A stretch of 5,704 bases of DNA from an uncultured Faecalibacterium sp. (GTDB lineage Bacteria > Bacillota > Clostridia > Oscillospirales > Ruminococcaceae), in the NCBI GenBank assembly GCA_900765705.1, contig CAAFSR010000326.1, positions 1 through 5,704 on the forward strand, given 5' to 3'. Under the pieces are notes generated by a model. The model did not search any database. It saw only the letters and a program-made list of their open reading frames with translations, and was not told the origin of the DNA. Position numbers and translations under genes: made by a program. This document shows, in pieces, positions 1 to 5,620 of the stretch (its first letter is position 1; each line of letters begins with the position of its first letter).

Positions 1-1
1 C

Positions 2-940
2 GCAGACGGCACCGCGCAGAACGACACCGCCGCGCAGCACACCCCGGAGGACAGCGTACTGCTGACCCCGGAGCAGATCCGGCAGGCGCTGGATTCCGGC
101 GCATTGGAGGATGCCGAGGCGCAGTGCATCGACTGGAGCGATGAAAACGGCTTTTTCCAGTGGCTGTTCAACTGGCTGTTCGGCATCAAGGAGCCGGAGT
201 ACTCCGGCTGGCGCGAGGAGAACGGCAAGACCTACTACTACGCGCAGGACACCCACCAGAAGGTGACCGGTCTGCGCTCCATTGACGGCAAGCTGTATTA
301 TTTCAACGATAAGGGCGTAAAGCAGGACAACGTGACCTTTGGCATTGATGTATCCAAATATCAGTCCGGGCTGGACTGGAACAAGATCAAAAAATCCGGC
401 GTGAGCTTTGTCATCATCCGCATCGGCTACCGTGGCTACGGTGCCGAGGGCAAGCTGGTCAAGGACCCCATGTTTGAGGAGCACTTTACCAACGCCCGCA
501 ACGCGGGCCTGAAGGTAGGCGTGTACTTCTTTACGCAGGCTGTGAACGAGGCCGAGGCGCAGGAGGAGGCCGAGGGCTGCAACTGGGCGCTGAACGGCCG
601 GATGCTGGACTACCCCATCTTCTACGACACCGAGGCCTCCACCGCCCCGGGCGGCACCGGCCGCGCCGACGGTCTGGGCGCTGCCGACCGTACCAAGTGC
701 GCCATCGCCTTCTGCGAGCGGGTGAAGGAGCTGGGCTATCAGCCCGGCGTATACGCCTCCACCAACTGGTACCGCAAGCGGGTGGATTACGACACCCTGC
801 GCAGCCGCTACACCATCTGGAACGCCCACTACGGCGTTTCGTCCAGCCCCATCGGCTGTGACCTGTGGCAGGGCACCGAGAAAGCCCGCATCAACGGCTA
901 CAATGGCGATCTGGACGCCAACATCAGTTACATGGGATGA
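2..940 (+). CDS. GH25 lysozyme (muramidase) with cell-wall-binding repeats, 5'-truncated by the window edge
   Basis: The frame is open to the left edge, so the N-terminus, including any signal peptide, is missing; 312 residues are visible. Order seen: a polar acidic segment (about 1-50), an aromatic patch FFQWLFNWLFG (51-61), two repeats of choline/cell-wall-binding type (about 67-106, with GW, TYYY and KLYYFNDKG), then a GH25 domain from GIDVSKYQ (114-121) to the end. GH25 landmarks are Asp116 in the first strand, the Asp-x-Glu pair in FYDTE (Asp209, Glu211), WQG near 289, and a terminal DLDAN. Family knowledge: GH25 enzymes cleave the MurNAc-GlcNAc beta-1,4 bond of peptidoglycan; the repeats usually anchor the enzyme to the wall. 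A TTG at 104 could act as a start, but coding-like sequence continues upstream and no ribosome site precedes it, so it is probably internal. A role in wall remodelling or lysis of neighbours is inference. The next gene follows after 13 bases, probably in one operon. Confidence 0.93.
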   Translation, partial: ADGTAQNDTAAQHTPEDSVLLTPEQIRQALDSGALEDAEAQCIDWSDENGFFQWLFNWLFGIKEPEYSGWREENGKTYYYAQDTHQKVTGLRSIDGKLYYFNDKGVKQDNVTFGIDVSKYQSGLDWNKIKKSGVSFVIIRIGYRGYGAEGKLVKDPMFEEHFTNARNAGLKVGVYFFTQAVNEAEAQEEAEGCNWALNGRMLDYPIFYDTEASTAPGGTGRADGLGAADRTKCAIAFCERVKELGYQPGVYASTNWYRKRVDYDTLRSRYTIWNAHYGVSSSPIGCDLWQGTEKARINGYNGDLDANISYMG

Positions 941-953
941 CGGGAGAAACCGT

Positions 954-1787
954 ATGGATCATATTCGTCTGATTGCGTCGGACATGGACGCGACCCTGCT
1001 GGACGGGCACAGCCAGCTGCCGCCGGACTTTCTGCACACGGTGCAGGCACTGGCAGAGGAAGGCATCCTGTTTGCAGCCGCCAGCGGGCGGCCGCTGTGC
1101 AAGCTGGAAGAGATGTTTGCTCCGGTGCTGGAGCAGACCATTCTGGTGGCCGACAACGGCGGCGCGGTGCGCTGGCGCGGCAAAGACCTGTTTGTTTCCC
1201 GCATGGAGCCGGAGGTCTGGCACCGGTTAACGGCCTGTGCGGAGGAAAACGGCGATTCCTTTGTGGTCTGCGGGCTGGAGAGCACCTATCTGCGCCCCTG
1301 CGACCGGTGCTATGACAGCGTATACCGCAACTTCTACAGCCGCATTGCCTATGTGCAGGATCCGTACACCATCGATGCTGCGGTGGACAAGTTCACCATC
1401 TATCTGCCCGGAGATAACGCTCAGGAAGTGTACGAGACAGTCTACGGCCCCCGCTTCGGGCAGGAACTGGCTGTGGCAGTGTCCGGCAAGTGCTGGATCG
1501 ATGTGACCAACCCCGGCGTGACCAAGGGGGCGGCCATTGGGCACCTGAGCCGGGTGCTGGGCATCCCGGCAGAGACTATGATGGCTTTTGGCGACACCTA
1601 CAACGACATCGAGATGTTGGAGGCTGTGGGCTATGGCTTCCTGATGGAGAACGGCAGCCCGGAGCTGCGCAGCCGGGTGCCGTATCTGGCCCCGCCCAAC
1701 ACCGAATACGGGGTAGCTCAGGTGCTGCAGCAGGTACTGCGGCAGAAGGGCTGCGTCGACCCGGCGGATTTTACAAAAGCACACTGA
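954..1787 (+). CDS. Cof-type HAD-superfamily phosphatase (class IIB cap)
   Basis: A 277-residue protein, the normal length for the Cof/YidA-like group of HAD hydrolases. All four HAD motifs are visible: motif I DMDATLLD (nucleophile Asp10, acid/base Asp12), motif II in AASGRP (Ser44), motif III Lys191 in VTKGAAI, and motif IV GDTYND (213-218), which holds Mg2+. The stretch between motifs II and III (about 50-185) is the C2B cap that selects the substrate. Family knowledge: these cytoplasmic enzymes remove phosphate from sugar phosphates, flavin or pyridoxal precursors and similar small molecules; the substrate cannot be read from sequence. Motif I has Ala where most members have Gly (DxDGT). 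I chose ATG 954 because GGAG at 943-946 sits 7 bases before it; the frame stays open further upstream, but only as overlap with the lysozyme gene. The gene is probably cotranscribed with the lysozyme and ends at the terminator that follows. Confidence 0.93.
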   Translation: MDHIRLIASDMDATLLDGHSQLPPDFLHTVQALAEEGILFAAASGRPLCKLEEMFAPVLEQTILVADNGGAVRWRGKDLFVSRMEPEVWHRLTACAEENGDSFVVCGLESTYLRPCDRCYDSVYRNFYSRIAYVQDPYTIDAAVDKFTIYLPGDNAQEVYETVYGPRFGQELAVAVSGKCWIDVTNPGVTKGAAIGHLSRVLGIPAETMMAFGDTYNDIEMLEAVGYGFLMENGSPELRSRVPYLAPPNTEYGVAQVLQQVLRQKGCVDPADFTKAH

Positions 1788-1793
1788 ACCCAC

Positions 1794-1826
1794 AAAAGGC
1801 CCTTCCGGCAGCGGAAGGGCCTTTTT
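1794..1826 (+). terminator. Strong Rho-independent terminator of the lysozyme-HAD unit
   Basis: A perfect 13-bp stem (1794-1806 with 1813-1825), six-base loop GGCAGC and a T run ending at 1826. It begins 7 bases after the HAD stop codon. The A run on the left side of the stem would give a short U run on the other strand, but no minus-strand gene ends here. Confidence 0.93.
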
Positions 1827-1905
1827 GCTGCGGCATACCTGCCCATGGCGGCGCATACACTGTTGGCAGAGGATACAAGCACAAATGGCGGGGAGGCATG
1901 GGGAT

Positions 1906-2559
1906 ATGTTTGTGGTCACACTGAGCAAGACGAGCCTGAAAAAGCTGGGAGCAGGGGCGGCGTGCTGCGCGCTGGTGGTGTTCAGCGCCATGCTGGGGCG
2001 GTTCATCAGTACCCGGACGGTGGCGGTGGCTGCCCCGGTGAACCGTATCGAGAGCGCACAGGATATCCAGACGTGGTTCACCGGCTACGGGCTGGAGGTA
2101 GACGGCGCGTCCATCACGGCGGATAAGGTCAAGATCCCCCGCAGGTGGGACGACAGTTTTTCTGCCTTCAACGGGGTGGTGCAGCAAAGCGGCATGGACC
2201 TTGCCCGCTACAAGGGCAAAACGGTGGAAAAATGGTCAGCGCTGCTCCCGGCGGCAAGCAATGGCGAGACCAGCCGCTACGGCGTGCTGCTGGTGTACAA
2301 AAAGAAGGCGGTGGGCGCATACCTGCTGGAAAAGCCCTCCGGTACGGTGCTGGGGCTGCAGGACGCCCAGAATGAACTGGCAAAGCAGACCTCCGGCGAG
2401 GATTACAGCGGCGACTGGGGCGAGCGGCACGACGAACAGCTGACCGATGACACCGCGCAGCAGACCTCCGGCGAGCCGGAAACAGAGCCGGAGGCTGCCC
2501 CGCAGGCAGCCCCCTATACCGAGCTGCCGCTGGACGCAGAGGGCTACCCCGTGGAATAG
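1906..2559 (+). CDS. Single-pass membrane protein with DUF4830-like domain and acidic tail
   Basis: A 217-residue protein of unknown function. A short basic N-terminus (Lys8, Lys12, Lys13) is followed by a hydrophobic segment (about 14-33) that fits a signal anchor, with the rest outside the cell. Residues about 50-152 resemble my recollection of DUF4830: a WFTGYGLEVD start, then KIPRRWDDSF, an FN..VQQSGMDLARYKGK core, and a strand-rich end with YGVLLVYKKKAVGAYL. DUF4830 occurs in Clostridia and has no assigned reaction. The tail (about 160-217) is Glu-, Asp-, Pro- and Gln-rich, probably disordered, with two QTSGE copies. I chose ATG 1906 because GGGGAGG at 1890-1896 lies 9 bases upstream; a TTG at 1825 in the same frame lies inside the preceding terminator and has no ribosome site. 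No convincing promoter was found in 1827-1905, so a weak promoter or readthrough may drive it. The domain match is from memory and needs a profile search. Confidence 0.8.
   Translation: MFVVTLSKTSLKKLGAGAACCALVVFSAMLGRFISTRTVAVAAPVNRIESAQDIQTWFTGYGLEVDGASITADKVKIPRRWDDSFSAFNGVVQQSGMDLARYKGKTVEKWSALLPAASNGETSRYGVLLVYKKKAVGAYLLEKPSGTVLGLQDAQNELAKQTSGEDYSGDWGERHDEQLTDDTAQQTSGEPETEPEAAPQAAPYTELPLDAEGYPVE
2385..2475 (+). repeat. Direct repeat of 16 bases inside the DUF4830-like gene
   Basis: The sequence GCAGACCTCCGGCGAG occurs exactly at 2385-2400 and again at 2460-2475, an in-frame offset of 75 bases, each encoding QTSGE in the acidic tail. It may be the trace of a small in-frame duplication of the low-complexity tail; the segment between the copies is not obviously repeated. 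Confidence 0.7.
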
Positions 2560-2602
2560 GGACGTTGTTGCGGGAAAGCCGACCTTTTTCAGCCACTTGT
2601 CC

Positions 2603-2629
2603 GGCAGTTGCACAAACTGCCTAGTTTTT
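2603..2629 (+). terminator. Probable weak terminator after the DUF4830-like gene
   Basis: Inverted repeat GGCAGTT (2603-2609) and AACTGCC (2615-2621) with loop GCACA, followed by TAG and then five T residues. The 7-bp stem and the three-base gap before the T run make it weaker than the other terminators here. It lies 43 bases after the stop codon, in the right place to end that transcript before the ptsH promoter. Confidence 0.55.
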
Positions 2630-2659
2630 ACAAACGATTGGATAAAAATTAGACAAAGC

Positions 2660-2708
2660 ACGGATTTTTGTAGCATCCGTATGTTCAAATGTAACAAAAT
2701 TTTCTTGT
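2660..2708. promoter_or_regulatory. AT-rich upstream region with candidate operator inverted repeats
   Basis: This stretch is clearly richer in A and T than the flanking genes. It contains ACGGAT-N9-ATCCGT (2660-2680), TGTT-N7-AACA (2682-2696) and ACAA-N7-TTGT (2694-2708), the last two sharing three bases. They lie 45-100 bases upstream of the ptsH -10 box, a usual place for activator sites or UP-like elements. Short inverted repeats arise by chance in AT-rich DNA, so the function is inferred. No protein can be assigned, although Crp/Fnr proteins bind sites of about this size. Confidence 0.3.
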
Positions 2709-2729
2709 AAAAATCAGCAATATGAAACG

Positions 2730-2758
2730 GTGCAAAAATACCGGTACGGGTTTATAAT
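2730..2758 (+). promoter_or_regulatory. Probable sigma-A promoter of ptsH
   Basis: A perfect -10 hexamer TATAAT lies at 2753-2758. Seventeen bases upstream is only a weak -35 (GTGCAA, 2730-2735), and no extended -10 TG is present, so the promoter may need an activator or rely on the AT-rich upstream DNA. Transcription would start near 2765, giving a leader of about 80 bases. The spacer holds the 8-base palindrome TACCGGTA (2739-2746), and another, GGTATACC (2762-2769), covers the expected start. Confidence 0.7.
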
Positions 2759-2770
2759 AGAGGTATACCA

Positions 2771-2826
2771 ATCCCCACTGGTAAAGCAATGCCCCGGGGC
2801 TGAATGTGCAGCCCGGGCAGGGGGAT
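2771..2826 (+). promoter_or_regulatory. Two-tier hairpin in the ptsH 5' leader
   Basis: Outer arms ATCCCC (2771-2776) and GGGGAT (2821-2826) pair exactly. Inside them TGCCCCGGGGCT (2790-2801) pairs with AGCCCGGGCA (2810-2819) apart from two single-base bulges, leaving loop GAATGTGC. The structure would take up most of the predicted leader and ends 5 bases before the ribosome site AAGGAG (2832-2837), leaving that site free. No T run follows, so it is not a terminator. It may protect the mRNA 5' end or be a regulator target; it matches no riboswitch I know. Confidence 0.55.
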
Positions 2827-2846
2827 CAAGTAAGGAGAAAATGATT

Positions 2847-3104
2847 ATGAAGGAATTTCAGTACACTGTTAAGGATGCCTGCGGCATCCACGCCCGTCCC
2901 GCCGGCCTGCTGGTCAAGACCGTGAAGGGCTTTGCAAGCTCCGCTACCCTTGAGAAGGACGGCAAGAGCTGCGATATGCGCAAGCTGATGGCTCTGATGG
3001 GTATGGGTGTCAAGCAGGGTGAGACTGTTACCATCAAGGTCGAAGGCGATGATGAAGATGCAGCCGCAGAGGCAATCCAGAAGTTCCTGAGCGAGAACGT
3101 CTGA
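2847..3104 (+). CDS. ptsH: HPr, phosphocarrier protein of the sugar phosphotransferase system
   Basis: HPr is the small cytoplasmic protein that takes phosphate from Enzyme I on a histidine and hands it to sugar-specific EIIA domains. The 85-residue length is typical. The active site GIHARPAG (13-20) has His15 and Arg17 at the usual positions. Aligned without gaps to Bacillus subtilis HPr from memory, the regulatory Ser46 is replaced by Lys46 in DMRKLMALMGMGVKQG (43-58), so phosphorylation at that site by HPr kinase is not possible. The pattern resembles HPr variants I recall from other gut Clostridia. I chose ATG 2847 because AAGGAG at 2832-2837 is 9 bases before it; ATG 2841 in the same frame is only 3 bases from that site and would add Met-Ile. 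The gene has its own promoter, a structured leader and a terminator-like hairpin before ptsI, consistent with more HPr than Enzyme I being made. Confidence 0.96.
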   Translation: MKEFQYTVKDACGIHARPAGLLVKTVKGFASSATLEKDGKSCDMRKLMALMGMGVKQGETVTIKVEGDDEDAAAEAIQKFLSENV

Positions 3105-3121
3105 TTCGCGGCTTAAAAGCC

Positions 3122-3154
3122 GGCCCTCGCGGGAAAACTGCGGGGGCCTTTTTT
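3122..3154 (+). terminator. Terminator or attenuator between ptsH and ptsI
   Basis: Stem GGCCCTCGC (3122-3130) pairs with GCGGGGGCC (3140-3148) through one G-U pair, with a nine-base loop and six T residues at 3149-3154. The alternative small hairpin CGGCTTAAAAGCCG (3109-3122) overlaps its left foot by one base. No separate ptsI promoter is visible downstream, so partial readthrough is the simplest way for ptsI to be transcribed, and the element may set the HPr to Enzyme I ratio. Confidence 0.85.
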
Positions 3155-3161
3155 GACAACA

Positions 3162-3184
3162 GGCCGGGCGCTGCACGCCCGGCC
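3162..3184 (+). promoter_or_regulatory. Perfect 9-bp GC-rich hairpin just before the ptsI ribosome site
   Basis: GGCCGGGCG (3162-3170) and CGCCCGGCC (3176-3184) pair perfectly around loop CTGCA. No T run follows, so it is unlikely to terminate transcription. It ends 6 bases before GGAAGGAG (3191-3198), the ptsI ribosome site. If the transcript is cut or ended between the genes, this hairpin could shield the 5' end of the ptsI message; that is inference. Confidence 0.6.
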
Positions 3185-3206
3185 GTAAGAGGAAGGAGAA
3201 CGTGCT

Positions 3207-4850
3207 ATGCAGGTAGGCACCGGCAAAAGCATTCTCAATGGCATCGCCATTGGCAAGCTGAAGATCTACAAGAAAAAGGATACCGCCATTTCCACCGCCC
3301 CCGTAGCCGATACCGCTGCGGAGCTGGAGCGCTTTGAGGCAGCCCGGGAAAAGGCCATCGAGCAGCAGACTGCCCTGTACGAAAAGGCACTGGCAGAGGC
3401 CGGCGAGGACATCGCCGAGGTGTTCAACATCCACGCCATGATGCTGGATGATGACGACTTTGTGGACGCCATCAAGGAGATCATCAACGGGCAGCAGATG
3501 TGCGCCGAGTACGCCGTCAAGACCGCCGGCAACAATCAGGCTGCCGTGTTTGCCGCTATGGACGACCCGTATCTGCAGGCCCGCAGCGCGGATGTGCTGG
3601 ACATTGCGCAGGCTATGCTGGATATTTTGCAGGGGGTGGACAACGCCTCGCTGCAGGGCACCGAGCCCAGCATTCTGGTGGCCGAGGATCTGGCCCCCTC
3701 TGAGACCGTGCGCATGGACAAGAGCCTGCTGCTGGGCTTTATTACCCGCGAAGGCAGCTCCAACAGCCACACCGCCATTCTGGCACGCAGCATGAACATT
3801 CCCGCCCTGATCCAGTGCAAGGATATTCAGGACGACTGGGACGGCAAGATGGCCGTGGTGGACGGCTACAACGCCTGTGTGTATGTAGACCCCACCCCCG
3901 ACCTGCTCAAGAGCCTGAAAAAGCGCCAGCAGGAGGACCAGAAAAAGCAGGCCCTGCTGCAGGAGCTGAAGGGCAAGCCCAACACCACGCTGGACGGCAA
4001 GACCATCAATGTGTTTGCCAACATCGGCGGCATGAGCGACGTGGGCGCAGTGCAGCAGAACGATGCCGGCGGCGTAGGCCTGTTCCGCACCGAGTTCGTC
4101 TACCTGAACTGCAAGGACTTCCCCACCGAGGACTACCAGTTCGAGGCTTACAAGCAGGTGCTGGAAAGCCTTGCACCCCGCAAGGTGGTGGTGCGCACCT
4201 GTGATATCGGCGCAGACAAGACCGTGGATTACATGAAGCTGGATCACGAGGAGAACCCCGCGCTGGGCTACCGCGCCATCCGCATCTGCCTGACCCGCAA
4301 GGATTTCTTCAAGACCCAGCTGCGCGCTTTGCTGCGCGCTTCCGCCTACGGCAACATGAGCATCATGTTCCCCATGATCACCAGCCTGCGGGAGCTGCAG
4401 GACGCCAAGGCTGTTCTGGAAGAGTGCCGCGCCGAGCTGACCGCCGAGGGCGTGAAGATGGGCCAGAACATTGAGGTGGGCACCATGATCGAGACCCCCG
4501 CCGCCGTACTTATCGCGGACGAGCTGGCCGCCGAATGCGACTTCTTCTCCATCGGCACCAATGACCTGACCCAGTACACCTGCGCACTGGACCGCCAGAA
4601 CGCAAAGCTGGAGCCCTTCTTTAACCCGCACCACCCCGCCGTGCTGCGCGCCATCAAGATGACCATTGAAGCCGGTCACCGCCATGGCATCTGGGTGGGC
4701 ATCTGCGGCGAGCTGGGCGCCGACACCGCCCTGACCGAGACCTTCCTGCGCATGGGCGTGGACGAATTGTCCATGAACGCCAAGAGCATCCTGCCGGTGC
4801 GCAAGATCATCCGCAGCGTGGACCTGAGCAAGCCCTCTGAGAAGGCCTGA
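3207..4850 (+). CDS. ptsI: PTS Enzyme I, phosphoenolpyruvate-protein phosphotransferase
   Basis: Enzyme I starts the phosphotransferase chain: it takes phosphate from PEP on a histidine and passes it to HPr in the cytoplasm. The 547-residue protein has the standard order: an N-terminal HPr-binding helical region (about 30-145), the phosphohistidine domain with GSSNSHTAILARS (His188), a charged linker helix (about 233-257), and the C-terminal PEP-binding barrel. Barrel residues match the Escherichia coli enzyme by motif: Arg294 in GLFRTEF, Arg330 in VVVRTCDIGADK, Glu429 in MIETPAA, Asp453 in IGTNDLTQY, and Cys500 in GICGELGAD. Enzyme I is usually 570-575 residues, so this one is slightly short, but no domain is missing. 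The usual GGDK is GADK here. The start is ATG 3207, 8 bases after GGAAGGAG. It follows ptsH by 102 bases, a spacing filled by two hairpins, and ends at a bidirectional terminator. No EII, crr or hprK gene is in the window. Confidence 0.97.
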   Translation: MQVGTGKSILNGIAIGKLKIYKKKDTAISTAPVADTAAELERFEAAREKAIEQQTALYEKALAEAGEDIAEVFNIHAMMLDDDDFVDAIKEIINGQQMCAEYAVKTAGNNQAAVFAAMDDPYLQARSADVLDIAQAMLDILQGVDNASLQGTEPSILVAEDLAPSETVRMDKSLLLGFITREGSSNSHTAILARSMNIPALIQCKDIQDDWDGKMAVVDGYNACVYVDPTPDLLKSLKKRQQEDQKKQALLQELKGKPNTTLDGKTINVFANIGGMSDVGAVQQNDAGGVGLFRTEFVYLNCKDFPTEDYQFEAYKQVLESLAPRKVVVRTCDIGADKTVDYMKLDHEENPALGYRAIRICLTRKDFFKTQLRALLRASAYGNMSIMFPMITSLRELQDAKAVLEECRAELTAEGVKMGQNIEVGTMIETPAAVLIADELAAECDFFSIGTNDLTQYTCALDRQNAKLEPFFNPHHPAVLRAIKMTIEAGHRHGIWVGICGELGADTALTETFLRMGVDELSMNAKSILPVRKIIRSVDLSKPSEKA

Positions 4851-4863
4851 TCTTCCTTCTGAC

Positions 4864-4908
4864 ATAAAACAACACCGGACAGCCTGCGGCTGTCCGGTGT
4901 TGTTTTAT
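4864..4908. terminator. Bidirectional terminator between convergent ptsI and Crp-family gene
   Basis: A perfect 21-bp inverted repeat (4864-4884 with 4888-4908) around loop TGC. The A run on the left and T run on the right make a U-ending hairpin on either strand. It begins 14 bases after the ptsI stop and 12 bases separate it from the end of the minus-strand regulator, so it serves both. Confidence 0.95.
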
Positions 4909-4919
4909 ACAAAAATCTT

Positions 4920-5606
4920 TTATTCTCCCCGTGCCAGTGCCTGCAGCTTCTGCTTGTCCAGCACCTGCACGCCGCCGCGGTACAGCCGAACCCAGCCCTC
5001 CTGCGCAAAGTACTTGAGCATCCGGCTTACCACCTCGCGGGCAGACCCCATATACTTTGCCATCTGGTCGTGGGTCATGCGGATGTCCGCGCCGCCGGTC
5101 TTGGCAAGCTCATCGGTCAGAAAGATGGCCAGCCGCCGGTCGGCGCTCATGAACAAAATTTGCTGCATCGTCCACATGGTGTCGGAAAAGCGCTCCGCCG
5201 TCATCTGGTATGCGTAGCAGCGCACATAGACGTTCTCCTGCATCAGCTGCCGGAAGATACCCGCGCTGATGCACAGCGCTTCGGTGTCCTCCTCGGCGTC
5301 GATGTAGAGGTCGATGTTCACCGCATCCATCACGCAGGAGGCGGACAGGATGCACACCTCCCCGCCAAACAGGCGGTACAGCGTCACGTCCCGGCCGTCC
5401 TCGCTCAGCAGATAGCTGCGCAGCTGCCCGCTGCGCAGTAAAAGGATGCCCACGCAATTTTCCAGCGGGCTGTGCACCCGGGTGCCTTTCGCGTAATGCA
5501 CCGGGCGGGTAAAGCGGCACAGCCGCTCCTGCTCTTCCGGGGTCAGCTGCTCCCAGAACGGGAACGCACAGGCAAGACACTGGGCGTGCGGAGATATTTC
5601 TGCCAT
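4920..5606 (-). CDS. Crp/Fnr-family transcriptional regulator, cysteine-rich
   Basis: A 228-residue cytoplasmic DNA-binding regulator. Residues about 15-125 form the cyclic-nucleotide-binding-type beta barrel (GILLLRSGQLRSYLLSEDG, then FGGEVC). A long dimer helix follows (about 130-155), then a winged helix-turn-helix (about 175-225) with MTHDQMAKYMGSAREVVSRML. The recognition helix carries Arg190, Glu191, Ser194 and Arg195, combining the Crp (R-E-x-x-x-R) and Fnr (E-x-x-S-R) contact patterns. The Arg-Ser/Thr pair that holds cAMP in E. coli Crp is not seen, so cAMP is unlikely to be the signal. There are eight cysteines (10, 13, 30, 51, 85, 91, 112, 130), including an N-terminal CxxC, which could form disulfides or hold a metal or Fe-S cluster; that is inference. 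I chose ATG 5606 because AAGGGG (5620-5615) is 8 bases upstream; GTG 5615 in the same frame overlaps that site. The upstream flavoprotein ends 5 bases before. Confidence 0.92.
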   Translation of the reverse strand: MAEISPHAQCLACAFPFWEQLTPEEQERLCRFTRPVHYAKGTRVHSPLENCVGILLLRSGQLRSYLLSEDGRDVTLYRLFGGEVCILSASCVMDAVNIDLYIDAEEDTEALCISAGIFRQLMQENVYVRCYAYQMTAERFSDTMWTMQQILFMSADRRLAIFLTDELAKTGGADIRMTHDQMAKYMGSAREVVSRMLKYFAQEGWVRLYRGGVQVLDKQKLQALARGE

Positions 5607-5611
5607 GCAAC

Positions 5612-5620
5612 TCACCCCTT
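5612..5620 (-). promoter_or_regulatory. Ribosome site of the regulator merged with the upstream stop codon
   Basis: On the minus strand AAGGGG (5620-5615) runs directly into TGA (5614-5612), the stop of the flavoprotein gene, and lies 8 bases before ATG 5606. A ribosome ending the first gene would sit on the start site of the second, which supports coupling and decides the regulator start against GTG 5615. Confidence 0.7.

Noticed and set aside
104..106. TTG as the start of the lysozyme
   Set aside because: The same frame is open and coding-like to the window edge, and no ribosome site precedes the TTG.
1855..1877. CATACACT and GGATACA as -10 boxes for the DUF4830-like gene
   Set aside because: Neither has a matching -35 at 16-18 bases, and the hexamers are poor; I could not support a promoter here.
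1227..2081. A 284-codon minus-strand open frame across the HAD gene and the start of the DUF4830-like gene
   Set aside because: It runs through the strong terminator and the two real genes, has no ribosome site I could support and no family resemblance; it is a shadow of GC-rich codon use.
3153..3158. Perfect TTGACA as a -35 box for a separate ptsI promoter
   Set aside because: It arises from the terminator T run plus GACA, and at 16-18 bases downstream there is only GC-rich hairpin sequence with no -10 box.
2826..4865. A 679-codon open frame on the minus strand, antisense to ptsH and ptsI
   Set aside because: It mirrors the strongly biased codons of ptsI and ptsH. Its translation is a low-complexity mix rich in His, Gln, Val, Leu and Gly with no recognisable domain, while the plus strand has complete, unmistakable HPr and Enzyme I proteins.
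5613..5615. GTG start giving a 231-residue Crp-family protein
   Set aside because: The codon overlaps the AAGGGG ribosome site; ATG 5606 is 8 bases downstream of that site and is the better start.
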